Origin: Vibrio atlanticus
GTDB lineage: Bacteria > Pseudomonadota > Gammaproteobacteria > Enterobacterales > Vibrionaceae
DNA length: 64,000 nucleotides
Assembly (NCBI RefSeq): GCF_024347315.1
Contig: NZ_AP025461.1
Span: 620,001 to 684,000, forward strand
Direction of reading: 5' to 3'
The position numbers and the translations under genes are program-made. Each line of letters starts with the position of its first letter. Position 1 is the first letter of the stretch. The notes under the pieces are model-generated. The model searched no databases. It was not told where the DNA came from and saw nothing but the letters and a program-made list of their open reading frames with translations. Below are positions 35,182 to 44,990 of this stretch, one piece after another.

Positions 35182-36405
35182 TTAGATCGAGTAGAAGAAA
35201 TATAACTGGGACTTCATTCTAATGATGATCCCCCGTATTACGTCTAGGAACGCCATAAAGCTGATCGGCTTCTCACCGCTTACCCAAGCTAACCCTACAG
35301 AGCCGACTGGAATATCGTAACCTTCCGCCTCGTCAATTTTTAAGCGGACAAAGTGGTGCTTGTTCTGAAGGTTTCGACCTGTGGTGACACGAACTTGTTC
35401 ATCAATACCTAATAGGCTAGCTTGTGCTTCACCCGTCGCTTCAACAATGCCTTCTACGGTTGCGGAGAATATCTTGCCTGGGTATACCGCCGTTGCAAAC
35501 TCAGCAGGTTGGCCCACTTTTACGTTACGAATAGCTTGGTGATTCACTCGCATTAACACGTATTTTTCTTCAGTGTACATTTGGATACGAGGCATCATTG
35601 ATACTCGCTGTCCTTCACGAAGAATGAAATTAGTTACAAAGCCGTCAGTCGGCGCCGTTACTTTGGTACTGTTCAAATCCCATTGAGCTTGAGCCAATGT
35701 TGCTTTTGCCGAATCTACCTCAGTTTGTTTCTTACTGACGTTGGTTTCTGCTTTGTGGATGTTTAACTTCGCGTTCTCGGCGTCGACTTCTTTCTTACTC
35801 AGTTGAGATTCCAAAGTGGTGACGTTATACGTTGCCAAGTCTACCTTTGCCGTTTGTTGGTCGATGTCAGTCTCAGTAATCGTATGTTCTACAACATTGT
35901 TTTGTCGCTGGTAACGAGAGAGAGTCTTCGATTGAAGGACTAAGTCTGTTTTTGCTGATTCAATTTGTGCGACAGAGGCTTTGATATCTTCAAGCGCTGA
36001 CTGATAGCTTACTTTAGCGATGCTCACTTCTTGGTGAGCGGTATCCAAAGCAACGTTCGCCGATTCAAGTTGCACGCTAGCCTTATCTCTTGCAATAACA
36101 TATTTGGTGTCATCAATTTCGTAAATGAGCTGACCTTCAATCACGTCTTGGTTCGGTCTAATGTGAACCTTGGTTGTTTTGCCTGACACATTGGTTGAAT
36201 CTGGACGTAGCTGAATGTGTGGTGATTGAACGACTGAACCTCCCGATAGATCCATCGGAGTAAAATTGAGTAGGCCAACCCATACAAACAGCAACCAAGA
36301 TGTACCACCTAGGTATGCAAACGCCTTGGTGCCTTTGTTCCAAGGCATACCAACAAGTCTGAGTAAGTAAATGAACAGTGCCCAAATTGCCAAGCCTTCT
36401 AACAT
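35182..36405 (-). CDS. HlyD/EmrA family membrane-fusion protein
   Basis: 407 residues. One or two N-terminal membrane segments (about 4-15 and 31-48) precede a biotinyl-lipoyl-like part (SGKTTKVHIRPNQDVIEGQLIYEID). A coiled-coil region of about 130 residues (with repeated Asn/Glu/Lys heptads) follows, then ITAPTDGFVTNFILREGQRVSMM-like second lipoyl half (KVTAPTDGFVTN). It would bridge an inner-membrane exporter and an outer-membrane channel. No exporter or TolC gene is adjacent. It overlaps the small membrane protein gene upstream by 7 bases, so they are co-translated. Confidence 0.85.
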   Translation of the reverse strand: MLEGLAIWALFIYLLRLVGMPWNKGTKAFAYLGGTSWLLFVWVGLLNFTPMDLSGGSVVQSPHIQLRPDSTNVSGKTTKVHIRPNQDVIEGQLIYEIDDTKYVIARDKASVQLESANVALDTAHQEVSIAKVSYQSALEDIKASVAQIESAKTDLVLQSKTLSRYQRQNNVVEHTITETDIDQQTAKVDLATYNVTTLESQLSKKEVDAENAKLNIHKAETNVSKKQTEVDSAKATLAQAQWDLNSTKVTAPTDGFVTNFILREGQRVSMMPRIQMYTEEKYVLMRVNHQAIRNVKVGQPAEFATAVYPGKIFSATVEGIVEATGEAQASLLGIDEQVRVTTGRNLQNKHHFVRLKIDEAEGYDIPVGSVGLAWVSGEKPISFMAFLDVIRGIIIRMKSQLYFFYSI

Positions 36406-36749
36406 GTTTGGCTCTCCTCATCTTGCTTGTCGGAAGTTGTTTGCTCCTTGGTTGTGGTCGGTGACTTCCATGTGTCTCTTAGATTGATGATGGCTTTTTC
36501 CATATCAACGAAGGCCAAAATTACTGCTAGTACCCATACCCAGTGCCATACAAAACCAATCCATGTTAATGCGGTGATCAAACCGAGTTGTTGATGCTCT
36601 TTACTGTGAGCCTTGTTGATTGGTAATTCATGCACACGCCAAAAGCCGCAACATGCAGCTGCGATTGTTGCGACCAACACAACGCCAGCTACGACGTGTA
36701 ATGCGGTGTCTGCGCCTGTTCCAACAAATGGGACACTTAGTAAACTCAT
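36399..36749 (-). CDS. small membrane protein upstream of the HlyD-like gene
   Basis: 116 residues with two hydrophobic segments (about 15-36 and 52-78) and a charged C-terminal tail (TTTKEQTTSDKQDEESQTC). No family is confidently recognised. It overlaps the downstream HlyD-like gene by 7 bases, so the two form one operon, probably parts of one export assembly. Confidence 0.7.
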   Translation of the reverse strand: MSLLSVPFVGTGADTALHVVAGVVLVATIAAACCGFWRVHELPINKAHSKEHQQLGLITALTWIGFVWHWVWVLAVILAFVDMEKAIINLRDTWKSPTTTKEQTTSDKQDEESQTC

Positions 36750-36883
36750 TGATCAACCCTAAGTAAAATTTGAACGCCGAGTGTGATGGAAGTTGGATTT
36801 ACAGGTTGTAAATTTACTAATTACTTCGATAATGGCAATTATATGATTTGATCTATGATCTCCTTTCTAAGGGTTAGCGACTA

Positions 36884-37891
36884 ATGAACAATTGTAACTT
36901 CTTAAGAGCGTTAGGGATTTTGGGTATTTATCAACACGCTGTCACAAACCCTGTGGTTAATACGGAGCGTTTAGGTATTCCGAAGTCTGTATTTACTAAC
37001 TCAATGAATCTTATTCCGGTCAATGAAGTCGATAAATGGTATGGGTTTCTTGAACAGCAAACTAATGATCCAGATATTATTCTGAAACTGTCTGACCGAG
37101 TGGATATTGAAAAATTAGGCCCGTTAACCAACTGGTTTTTTTCTGGACATGATCTTGCTTCTACGATCCGCCGAGTGAATATCGGCCTGCACTGTTTACA
37201 GTCTGGTGCGTTCTTATACGGTGCACAGGTAGGGACAATGATTAAATGGTGCTACGACAATCCTGCTTACTCAGAAACGGGTAAAGTGCATGACTCAATA
37301 AGAGTCGCGGTTTTCATTATGAAGATTTTACGTCGATATTTGGGTGATGACTTTAAACCCGTTGCGGTTTCAATAGCAGGTCGTAGAGAGAATGTTGACC
37401 TCTACCATGAATATTTTGGCTGTACGATTCAATGGGGACAGCCTCGCACAGAGGTTTGGATCCCGAGTGAATCGAGGTTATCCATCAATCAATCACTATC
37501 GAACAGTAAAGCAAATCTGGCGATGAACTTTCATGACTTGGATAACTATCTAAACATGCCAGATGCTGGTGATGAACATAAGGTCACCTATGAGATGATC
37601 AACTACAGTCGCCACTTTGGTTTACCAACCCTTCACAAGGTTTCCAGTTTATTAGGGCTCTCTGAGCAGCAGTTTCAACGCCGTTTACATAAATTGGGTA
37701 TCAACTTTTCTACCATTATGGGGTATGCATTAAGTAACGTGGCCGTGGAGTTGTTGATGTATTCAGTGCCAGTGGAAGAGGTCTCAAAGAGGTTAGGTTA
37801 TACCAACGTCGCGAGTTTTAATCGGATGTTTAAGAAACATCGAGGTTTGACGCCTAAGCAGTATATTGAGCGTTTTGATAGTCAATACTGA
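36884..37891 (+). CDS. AraC family transcriptional regulator
   Basis: 335 residues. An N-terminal arabinose-binding-type or OruR-like region (about 1-200) precedes a C-terminal AraC double helix-turn-helix (about 250-330) with LSEQQFQRRLHKLGI and LGYTNVASFNRMFKKHRGLTPKQY. It is divergent from the HlyD-like operon 134 bp away and so probably controls it. The effector is not known. Confidence 0.9.
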   Translation: MNNCNFLRALGILGIYQHAVTNPVVNTERLGIPKSVFTNSMNLIPVNEVDKWYGFLEQQTNDPDIILKLSDRVDIEKLGPLTNWFFSGHDLASTIRRVNIGLHCLQSGAFLYGAQVGTMIKWCYDNPAYSETGKVHDSIRVAVFIMKILRRYLGDDFKPVAVSIAGRRENVDLYHEYFGCTIQWGQPRTEVWIPSESRLSINQSLSNSKANLAMNFHDLDNYLNMPDAGDEHKVTYEMINYSRHFGLPTLHKVSSLLGLSEQQFQRRLHKLGINFSTIMGYALSNVAVELLMYSVPVEEVSKRLGYTNVASFNRMFKKHRGLTPKQYIERFDSQY

Positions 37892-37897
37892 TCATCA

Positions 37898-38800
37898 TTA
37901 GTCTTCATCTAGCTTTTTAAAATGAGTGGATAGGTAAACGATTATCCAAGTGCTAAGGACAAAAGGCGCGGTAAGTGGTAGCAGTGACAGTTCATGAAAA
38001 CCAAGTGTGATTAGACAGCTCAACAGCATGCCTAATAGGATTAACGGCCAAGGAATTCGCGGATAGAGCACAAGTGCTAGAGTGGCAAGAGTGGCGTTGT
38101 ACCCGTAAAGACCTTGCTCAATTAGCGCGCCAGAAGCGCCAATCATGTGGCTAAAAACAGTGCTGATTAACACTGTGAGTACTACCCATAGCGCATGCTT
38201 GATATTGTTGAGTGCGATAGCAACCAAGATGACTAGACCCGATAGTGCATTATCGATAAAGCTGACTTGGCTGATCCCTTTCAATAACGGGAGCACCGCT
38301 GTTGGTAAGCTGAACCACGAGCCTACCTCAAGACTGATGATGGGTATCAATGCGGAGTTGGATGGAGAAAATGCCGATAGATCCAAGGCTGATTGGATAG
38401 CATAAATCAGCCAACTGGTGAGGATAAAGGCACTAGTGTAACCGCGATATTTCTTAAAACTGAATACGATGCGGGCAATAGGTACTGTGAGTAATGCGCC
38501 TAACATTGTCACTACAACCAAAAATGGGGTGACACCAAAAAAGTTACCGATAAATAAACCAACTAAAGCGCCATTTAGCGCATACATGCCATTCTCAATA
38601 TCATGAGACGGTTTATTGGTCAGTAAGGCAAATCCATAGCTGCAACTGGCGCCAAACAAGGTAAGAAAAGCCAGCGCAAGTGACTCAATAGAAATGGCAA
38701 ACAATAGCAGAAGCGACGTCATAACAGACGGTGTGAAATAGACTTGCCCAATGCCATTGAGCAAGCCTTGAAATGGTAGAATATCCTTATTCGTTCTCAT
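37898..38800 (-). CDS. urea transporter (UT family)
   Basis: About 300 residues from the ATG at 38800. The frame opens at a TTG at 38887 which overlaps the upstream stop codon, so a longer, translationally coupled form cannot be excluded. The UT signature is visible in FQGLLNGIGQVYFTPS, in NKPSHDIENGMYALNGALVG and in the repeated SFIDNALSGLVILVAIA. It is an inner-membrane facilitated urea channel. Urease genes are not in the window. It is co-oriented with the PPOX-fold gene. Confidence 0.85.
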   Translation of the reverse strand: MRTNKDILPFQGLLNGIGQVYFTPSVMTSLLLLFAISIESLALAFLTLFGASCSYGFALLTNKPSHDIENGMYALNGALVGLFIGNFFGVTPFLVVVTMLGALLTVPIARIVFSFKKYRGYTSAFILTSWLIYAIQSALDLSAFSPSNSALIPIISLEVGSWFSLPTAVLPLLKGISQVSFIDNALSGLVILVAIALNNIKHALWVVLTVLISTVFSHMIGASGALIEQGLYGYNATLATLALVLYPRIPWPLILLGMLLSCLITLGFHELSLLPLTAPFVLSTWIIVYLSTHFKKLDED

Positions 38801-38883
38801 TGTCTGACTACATTCTTTTGCTATGTTGAATCTTTTGTAGCTCAGATTGTATGCAATTTTATTAAGTTGACCATCTTTGCGTA

Positions 38884-39543
38884 TCAATTCTGATACCAGC
38901 GCTCACCATAGGCTTGTTGGTAATCTGGTGTTTCAATGATGCCTTCTTGCTCTGGAACGGTTTCTAATGGCCCAACGACCGTTCGATAAGGTAATACGCC
39001 AGCCCATACCGGGATATCCATATCAGCTTTATCATCATTCACTCCATGTTTACCTATCTTCACGGAGGCTTCTGTTAAAGGGATCGCCAATAGCTCGGTG
39101 GCGGTGAGCTCTTTCTCATTACTGAGCCTGACTTCGTCGGTTCTTCCCGGCGCGATTTGCTCAATGAAGATGTTCAATAAGCGATCTTTTTCTTGGTTGT
39201 CATCGATGACTGAAAATGACCCCAACACCACTGCAGAACGATAATGCGCACTGTGGTGAAATGCCGAACGAGCTAACACCCAACCATCGAACAAAGTGAA
39301 CGTTAAACAGGTTGGCTCTCCTTTTTTTAAGCCTTTCAACAAGCGGCTGTTTTTAGCACCATGGATGTAGACCATATCATCCACTCGCCACGCGAGCATT
39401 GGAATAACCATTGGTCCATGTTCGCCTTGCAATGCAATGTGTGCGATTAAGCTCTCATCTATGATTTGATGAAGTTTCTCTTGTTCAAATACGGCTTTGT
39501 GAGCCCCTTTTTTAATCGTGGTTCTTTTCGTGTTAGATAACAT
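38884..39543 (-). CDS. pyridoxamine 5'-phosphate oxidase-fold protein (flavin split barrel)
   Basis: 219 residues. The N-terminal half follows the PPOX/NimA-like split-barrel pattern: IDESLIAHIALQGEHGPMVIPMLAWRVDDMVYIHGAKNSRLLKGL, then LARSAFHHSAHYRSAVVLG. It probably binds FMN or heme-like cofactor as a dimer. The substrate is unknown. It is transcribed divergently from a MocR/PdxR regulator, 90 bp away, a typical pairing for PLP-responsive control. Confidence 0.8.
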   Translation of the reverse strand: MLSNTKRTTIKKGAHKAVFEQEKLHQIIDESLIAHIALQGEHGPMVIPMLAWRVDDMVYIHGAKNSRLLKGLKKGEPTCLTFTLFDGWVLARSAFHHSAHYRSAVVLGSFSVIDDNQEKDRLLNIFIEQIAPGRTDEVRLSNEKELTATELLAIPLTEASVKIGKHGVNDDKADMDIPVWAGVLPYRTVVGPLETVPEQEGIIETPDYQQAYGERWYQN

Positions 39544-39633
39544 AATCGCTCCTTAATCATTGCCTTTTGATTAATGTAGCGATTAACTGGTCTATTAAAT
39601 AGAGCCACTTTTAAACACTATTTGGATCCAGTT

Positions 39634-41091
39634 ATGCAGCCTATTGATGTCGGTGACCTACAGTTAGACGAGCAACATGACACGCGTCAAACCGCCTTGT
39701 TTCATGCGATCAGAGAAAAGATTGTTCAAGATTTATGGAGTAAGGGCAGTAAGTTACCCTCAACGCGTAAGTTGGCCGTAGAACTGTCGGTAAGTCGAAA
39801 TACGGTGATTTATGCGTACGAACAACTGGTCACCGAAGGCTATATCGAGAGTAAGCAAGGCTCAGGGTTTTATGTCTCGGTTGAACAACCAGAGCACTTT
39901 CTAAGTTTGTCTCAGCCAAACAGTGTTCAGGATCCGAAGGTTAAACAAACAGTCAGTAAACCGGCTGCAAACATAGCGACACCTAACGACATTAACCGCA
40001 GCTTTGCCCCCGGAGTTCCTGACTTAGATGCGTTCCCTTTTGCGAAATGGCAGAGGCTGCTGCAACGTCACTCTACACGTCAGAACATTGCGGGCAATCA
40101 AGAGGTTCAGGGAAGCTTGGCCTTGAGGGAAGCATTGAGCGGGTATCTTGCGAGTAGTCGCTCGGTTCACTGCAGTACCGATAGAATCATCATCACCGCA
40201 GGTGCGCAGCAAGCCATCTCAATTGGTTTGATGGCGACGTTAGCGATGGGGGACAAAATCCTTGTGGAAGAGCCCAGCTATCGACAAGTGCATAAAATCA
40301 TCGATCTGTTGAGGCTAGAGCTAGACGGTGTGAGTGTGCGTGAAAAGGTTGGGTTAGATATTGAAAAAGTGCTGTCCAGTAACGCCAAGGCTCTGTATGT
40401 CACGCCGAGTAACCAATACCCAATGGGCACGACCTTAAATACCGAGCAACGACTTAAACTGATCGATTGGGCCAATCAACATCAGTCATGGATCATTGAA
40501 GATGATTACGACAGTGAGTTTCAGTTTGCTCATCGCCCTTATACCAGCATGCAAGGGTTAGCGGGAAAGTTAGGGTTCGATGATCGCATCATCTATGTCG
40601 GATCCCTGAGTAAGGTGATGTTCAATGGCTTGCGACTAGGTTATTTGGTGGTGCCAGAAAGTCTGGTGGCGAAGTGTCTTGAGATTAAAGACGCGCTCAC
40701 TGGAGATACGGCCTCACATACACAAGAAGCGCTGGCGGACTTTGTACGTGAAGGCGATTTATTGCGCCATATTAGAAAGATGCGTCGTTCATACAAACTC
40801 AAGCATGAAGCGATGATAGAAGCGATTAAAAGTGAGTTTCATGGCGATCTTGAAGTGATAAGTCAGGCTGCTGGGCTACATGTGACAGTGAAGTGGTATC
40901 AAGGGATATCTGAACATGAGTGGAGCCGTAGAGCAGAGTTTGAAAATATCATCATTCGTCCTTTTGACTTTTATGAATATGGATCAAGTGATGCTCGTGA
41001 TTGGAGTGGTGCAGTGCTGGGGTTTGGTAATATCCGACTGGCTGACATAAAGCCGAAGATCAAACAGATCGCTCGGCTTTTTTATCAGTAA
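39634..41091 (+). CDS. MocR/PdxR family regulator (GntR HTH plus aminotransferase domain)
   Basis: About 485 residues from the ATG at 39634; the frame opens at a TTG 12 bases before. A GntR winged helix (about 15-75, with STRKLAVELSVSRNTVIYAYEQL and GYIESKQGSGFYV) is fused to a class I aminotransferase domain. The domain carries GSLSKVMFNGLRLGY, which holds the PLP-binding lysine. Such proteins sense PLP or related amino compounds. The adjacent divergent PPOX-fold gene is the likely target. Confidence 0.9.
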   Translation: MQPIDVGDLQLDEQHDTRQTALFHAIREKIVQDLWSKGSKLPSTRKLAVELSVSRNTVIYAYEQLVTEGYIESKQGSGFYVSVEQPEHFLSLSQPNSVQDPKVKQTVSKPAANIATPNDINRSFAPGVPDLDAFPFAKWQRLLQRHSTRQNIAGNQEVQGSLALREALSGYLASSRSVHCSTDRIIITAGAQQAISIGLMATLAMGDKILVEEPSYRQVHKIIDLLRLELDGVSVREKVGLDIEKVLSSNAKALYVTPSNQYPMGTTLNTEQRLKLIDWANQHQSWIIEDDYDSEFQFAHRPYTSMQGLAGKLGFDDRIIYVGSLSKVMFNGLRLGYLVVPESLVAKCLEIKDALTGDTASHTQEALADFVREGDLLRHIRKMRRSYKLKHEAMIEAIKSEFHGDLEVISQAAGLHVTVKWYQGISEHEWSRRAEFENIIIRPFDFYEYGSSDARDWSGAVLGFGNIRLADIKPKIKQIARLFYQ

Positions 41092-41103
41092 TATTGGTAG
41101 GGC

Positions 41104-42408
41104 TTATTTACAATTTTCTGATTCATCACTAATCGAGTTACAACTTGTCGATAGAGACGGTGGGTTTACTTTACCTAGCCACTTCCGCCAAGGGAGTGAC
41201 AATGTCACAAAAACAGTCACAGCATAGAGCATCGACCAACTTAGGCAGATAAACACCAAGGTACAGATCACCAGTGAAATCATGGCTGTGTATCTCGATG
41301 TGCCAGTCAGTAATCGGCAGGCCGCTAACATCGCAAGTAGATAAACCAGTACAAAAATACCATTGGCGAGTTTAAGAAAGAATTCGAGATCCAAATTAGA
41401 CAATTCACCGATTACACACGAGATAAGCGCGATAAAGCCAATTGCTAAGGTTGGATAAAGTGGCACGCCACGGCTATTAAGCTGCGCCATTTTACTGGTC
41501 GGAGTGTGTTGGCGAGCTTGAGCCCAGATCATACGAGACAAGCTTTGGGTGTAAAGGTTTAGGCTAGCAAAACAAGCAAAGAAGCCAAGTACACTGATGA
41601 CGGTTTTAAAGCCATTGCCAAACAATTGCTCTGTCACCCACGGGATAGAGGCAGCATCAAATTCTGGTGAACCATAAGCGCCTAGCTTGATAATAACCAC
41701 TGAACAAGCCCAGTACACTAAGCCTGCGACGAAACACCCGGCAATGATGGCGATGGGGAAGTCACGCTGTGGATTCTTAAATTCCTCTCCCATGTGAGCA
41801 AAGGCTTCGATTCCTACAAAGCACCAAAACATAACCGCCAGTGCAGCACCAATAGACCACATTGAATCGGATGTCATAGTCGGAAATGCGATGTCAGCTG
41901 CTGTGATGTCGGCTTTCCAGACAAAAGCGCTGACTAAAGCAAAAATCGACAAGGCAATCACGGTTTGCAAGCGGCCTGAAGACTTACTGCCCATCAAATT
42001 GACGGCAATAAGCAGAGCGACGGTAAAGAACTGAGCACCTAATGGTGTGTCGAGTGGTGCTGGTAACAGTTGTTGAGCAAAGCCTCCTGCCAATGCAATC
42101 GCCGCTGGAATACCGACAGGAATAACACTCACAAACAACCAAGCTACACTGGTTTCTAATCGCTCGCTGAATGCTTGGCGCACAAAATAGGCCGTGCCTC
42201 CTGCATTGGGGTAGCGTTTCCCTAATGCTGCGAAGGTTAGTGCAATCGGGCAAATGGCGATAAACAGGATTAACCATGCTAGTAGCGATAACTGCCCTGC
42301 AATGCCTGCCGCGATAGCTGGGATCATAAACAATCCTGTGCCAAGCAAGGTCGTAGAGAGTTGTCCAATTCCTGAAATAAGCGTGATTTCTTGTTTGAGT
42401 TGCGTCAT
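41104..42408 (-). CDS. yjeH: YjeH-like amino acid exporter (APC family)
   Basis: 434 residues with about twelve helices. The match to E. coli YjeH, an L-methionine and branched-chain exporter, is clear: GIGQLSTTLLGTGLFMIPA, FLSVIPVGxPAA-like (LFVSVIPVGIPAAIALAGGFAQ), MFWCFVGIEAFAHMGEEFKNPQRDFP and FACFASLNLYTQSLSRM. It is divergent from an Lrp/AsnC gene 256 bp away, which supports control by amino-acid level. Confidence 0.9.
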   Translation of the reverse strand: MTQLKQEITLISGIGQLSTTLLGTGLFMIPAIAAGIAGQLSLLAWLILFIAICPIALTFAALGKRYPNAGGTAYFVRQAFSERLETSVAWLFVSVIPVGIPAAIALAGGFAQQLLPAPLDTPLGAQFFTVALLIAVNLMGSKSSGRLQTVIALSIFALVSAFVWKADITAADIAFPTMTSDSMWSIGAALAVMFWCFVGIEAFAHMGEEFKNPQRDFPIAIIAGCFVAGLVYWACSVVIIKLGAYGSPEFDAASIPWVTEQLFGNGFKTVISVLGFFACFASLNLYTQSLSRMIWAQARQHTPTSKMAQLNSRGVPLYPTLAIGFIALISCVIGELSNLDLEFFLKLANGIFVLVYLLAMLAACRLLTGTSRYTAMISLVICTLVFICLSWSMLYAVTVFVTLSLPWRKWLGKVNPPSLSTSCNSISDESENCK

Positions 42409-42664
42409 TCGCTCTCCTAGCTATTGGCTTATCATATCGGCCTTCTTGTGCCTGTCTTCTGATGTTTGGGTGATGCTATGAATGAGAGCATACATTGTCG
42501 ACATCAATAATACAGCTAGCGAAACGTCTTAAGACACCGTCAATTTAACGGAATTAATTTGATTAAACGTGAAAGTGTCGGCTGTCATAATGGCTGTTAT
42601 AAGTAGGAAAGTTGTGTCAAATTAGGCGTTATAAATAGAACAATAAATGGAAAGAATCAGAAGC

Positions 42665-43126
42665 ATGGATAAATTTGATCGCCAGATTTTGGATATTCTA
42701 AAAACCAACGCTCGATGCTCAGTGAGCGATATCGCCCGAGATGTCAGCCTGTCTCGCTCTGCAGTTAACGCCAGAATCAAGAAGCTGGAAAACGATAAGA
42801 TCATTACAGGATATAGTGCACAGGTGACCGAGCTTGATTTACCGGAGAACGTTGGCGCTTATATCTCTTTGAAGTTTGACATGTCGAGCAGTAACCATAA
42901 TTGTGAGTCTTACGCTAAAAATATCTACGCTATTGATGGTGTGCAGTGGTGTCACTCTATCAGCGGTGAGACCGACATGATGCTTTATGTTGAAGTTGAA
43001 AGCATGGAGCGTTTGAACCAAATTCGCGACCAGCTGCAAGGCTATCCTGAACTTCGACATCTTATGACTCATACTGTCTTAACTGAATTCTTCAACAAGC
43101 AAACTTCGTCTTTTAATATGACTTGA
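42665..43126 (+). CDS. Lrp/AsnC family transcriptional regulator
   Basis: About 153 residues from the ATG at 42665; the frame opens six codons earlier. The N-terminal helix-turn-helix (IARDVSLSRSAVNARIKKLE) is followed by a RAM effector domain (IDGVQWCHSISGETDMMLYVEVESMERL). It is transcribed divergently from the YjeH-like exporter, and likely senses a methionine or branched-chain amino acid to activate it. Confidence 0.9.
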   Translation: MDKFDRQILDILKTNARCSVSDIARDVSLSRSAVNARIKKLENDKIITGYSAQVTELDLPENVGAYISLKFDMSSSNHNCESYAKNIYAIDGVQWCHSISGETDMMLYVEVESMERLNQIRDQLQGYPELRHLMTHTVLTEFFNKQTSSFNMT

Positions 43127-43218
43127 GTTAATACCGCTTACCTTCACCGTGTCGTCATCTGTCAGTACTTACTCAACTTATTCTAGTCACTCTATTCTTA
43201 TTCACTCTAAGGTTGCTG

Positions 43219-44166
43219 ATGTTAGGTAATATCAATTTAAATTTACTGCGGTCGCTGCATGTGCTTCTTGAAGAGTGCCATGTAAGCCGAGCCGCTCAGC
43301 GTCTGCACATCACGCAGTCGGCGGTTAGCCGTCAACTGGCTCAGCTTAGAGATCTATGTGGTGATCCTCTTCTGGTTCGTGATGGGAACAAACTGGTTCC
43401 AACCAACCGTGCTTTGTTGCTTAAAGGCAAGCTCGATGACTTGCTGGGCGAGTTTGACCACCTCTTAGATGATAAGCCATTTGATCCACAAGACTGGCAA
43501 GGTGAATTGGTGTTGGCTTCGAGTGATTATGTTGCTCAGTATATCTTGCCCATTATTGTGTCCGAGGTGTCGAAGGACGCGCCCCATATCAACTTGGCTT
43601 ATCGTTTGTGGCAGCCTAACTTCCTTGAAACGCTTAATGAATCAGGTATTCACTTGGCGTCGAGTATGTTCCCCAAAAAGCCAGATCATGTCTCAAGTAT
43701 CAAGCTCGGAGAGGATAAGTCCGTGTGTTTGATGAGAGCCTCTCATCCGCTGGCTAAGCAATCAGCCATAAGCTCGGAAGACATCGTGAATTACTCACAT
43801 ATCAAAGTCACGGGTGGGGGAGACAAAGACAGCTATTCGGATATTGCGTTAAAGAAACAGGGACATAAACGCAGAATCGCATTGCAGGTACCGTTCTTTT
43901 CATCGGCGGGAAACGTGTTAATGCAAGACGACTACTTGATGATTGTGCCGGAGCATATTGCTTACAACTTGGGTCGACATCTCGATGTCGCTTACTTTTC
44001 GCTGCCGTTTGAGACAGAAATGCATACCTATTGGCTGATGTGGCATCCTAAGTATGACAACGACTCTGCCCATAAATGGGCTCGAGAGAAAGCGTTTAAA
44101 GCCATCCAAAAGTCGAGTTACAACATCAGTATGATTTCAAATCATACCAGTGATGATAATCTTTGA
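43219..44166 (+). CDS. LysR family transcriptional regulator
   Basis: About 315 residues from the ATG at 43219, with AAGG six bases upstream; the frame opens at a TTG. The N-terminal HTH (LHVLLEECHVSRAAQRLHITQSAVSRQLAQLRDL) is of the NodD/LeuO-like class. The effector domain follows. The LysE-family gene lies downstream on the same strand, and the Lrp gene upstream, so its target may be the LysE gene. Confidence 0.9.
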   Translation: MLGNINLNLLRSLHVLLEECHVSRAAQRLHITQSAVSRQLAQLRDLCGDPLLVRDGNKLVPTNRALLLKGKLDDLLGEFDHLLDDKPFDPQDWQGELVLASSDYVAQYILPIIVSEVSKDAPHINLAYRLWQPNFLETLNESGIHLASSMFPKKPDHVSSIKLGEDKSVCLMRASHPLAKQSAISSEDIVNYSHIKVTGGGDKDSYSDIALKKQGHKRRIALQVPFFSSAGNVLMQDDYLMIVPEHIAYNLGRHLDVAYFSLPFETEMHTYWLMWHPKYDNDSAHKWAREKAFKAIQKSSYNISMISNHTSDDNL

Positions 44167-44263
44167 TTTCAAATAATACCTGCTGCGGCTTATTGTAAGC
44201 GCTAAGTATTGAGTATTAATTGTAGAGTGTTCAGCTGGAACGCTTTGTTTTACTAGGAATGGA

Positions 44264-44881
44264 ATGATGACAGTAACAATTTGGTTTTCTTTATTAGCTA
44301 TCTGCTTGTTGGGTGCAATGTCTCCGGGCCCAAGCTTGGCGATGATCGCTAAGCATAGTTTGGCTGGTGGCCGTATGAACGGACTTATCGCAGCTTGGTC
44401 ACACGCGGCGGGTATAGGTATTTACGCGTTCGCAACCATTGTCGGTTTAGCGGTGTTACTTGAGCAATCGCCAATGTTGTTCAAAGGGATCAGTTTAGCG
44501 GGTGCAGCGTATCTACTTTACCTTGGTGTGAATGCCTTACGCTCAAAAGGTGGAGTTGCTGCGAAATTGGAAGCGGGTGAACAGATGAGCTACATGCAGT
44601 CTGCTCGCGAGGCTTTCTTGATCTCTATCTTGAGCCCTAAGATCGCTCTGTTCTTCATCGCTCTGTTTAGCCAATTTGTTGCGTTAGGTAATGAACTGAG
44701 CAATCAAGTGATTATTGTCTCAACGCCACTGATTGTTGATGGCCTTTGGTATACCTTTATCACTTTGGTGCTCTCTAGTCCGTTGATCGTAGAGCGCATT
44801 CGAGCAAAAGCGCAGTTGATCGATCGATTATCAGGCGTGGTTTTAATCCTCCTTGCCGTTCGTGTGGTGTGGACGATATAG
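44264..44881 (+). CDS. LysE family translocator
   Basis: 205 residues with six membrane helices. The LysE/RhtB signature is seen in LGAMSPGPSLAMIAKHSLAGGRMNGLIAAWSHAAGIGIYA, and ISILSPKIALFFIALF in the middle. It exports amino acids. It follows a LysR gene on the same strand. ATG at 44264 and 44267 are both usable with AGGAATGGA upstream. A perfect terminator follows. Confidence 0.9.
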   Translation: MMTVTIWFSLLAICLLGAMSPGPSLAMIAKHSLAGGRMNGLIAAWSHAAGIGIYAFATIVGLAVLLEQSPMLFKGISLAGAAYLLYLGVNALRSKGGVAAKLEAGEQMSYMQSAREAFLISILSPKIALFFIALFSQFVALGNELSNQVIIVSTPLIVDGLWYTFITLVLSSPLIVERIRAKAQLIDRLSGVVLILLAVRVVWTI

Positions 44882-44917
44882 CGATAGTCCATATACTGGC
44901 AAGAAACGACATCCATT

Positions 44918-44955
44918 AAAAAGGCTCACTAGACGTTATCTAGTGAGCCTTTTTG
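44918..44955. terminator. perfect bidirectional terminator
   Basis: Stem AAAAAGGCTCACTAGA / TCTAGTGAGCCTTTTT with a 5-base loop, between the LysE-type gene and the leftward lipoprotein hydrolase gene. Confidence 0.9.
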
Positions 44956-44990
44956 ACTTCTATGGGTTGGCTTCGACAGTCTTGAGCTTG

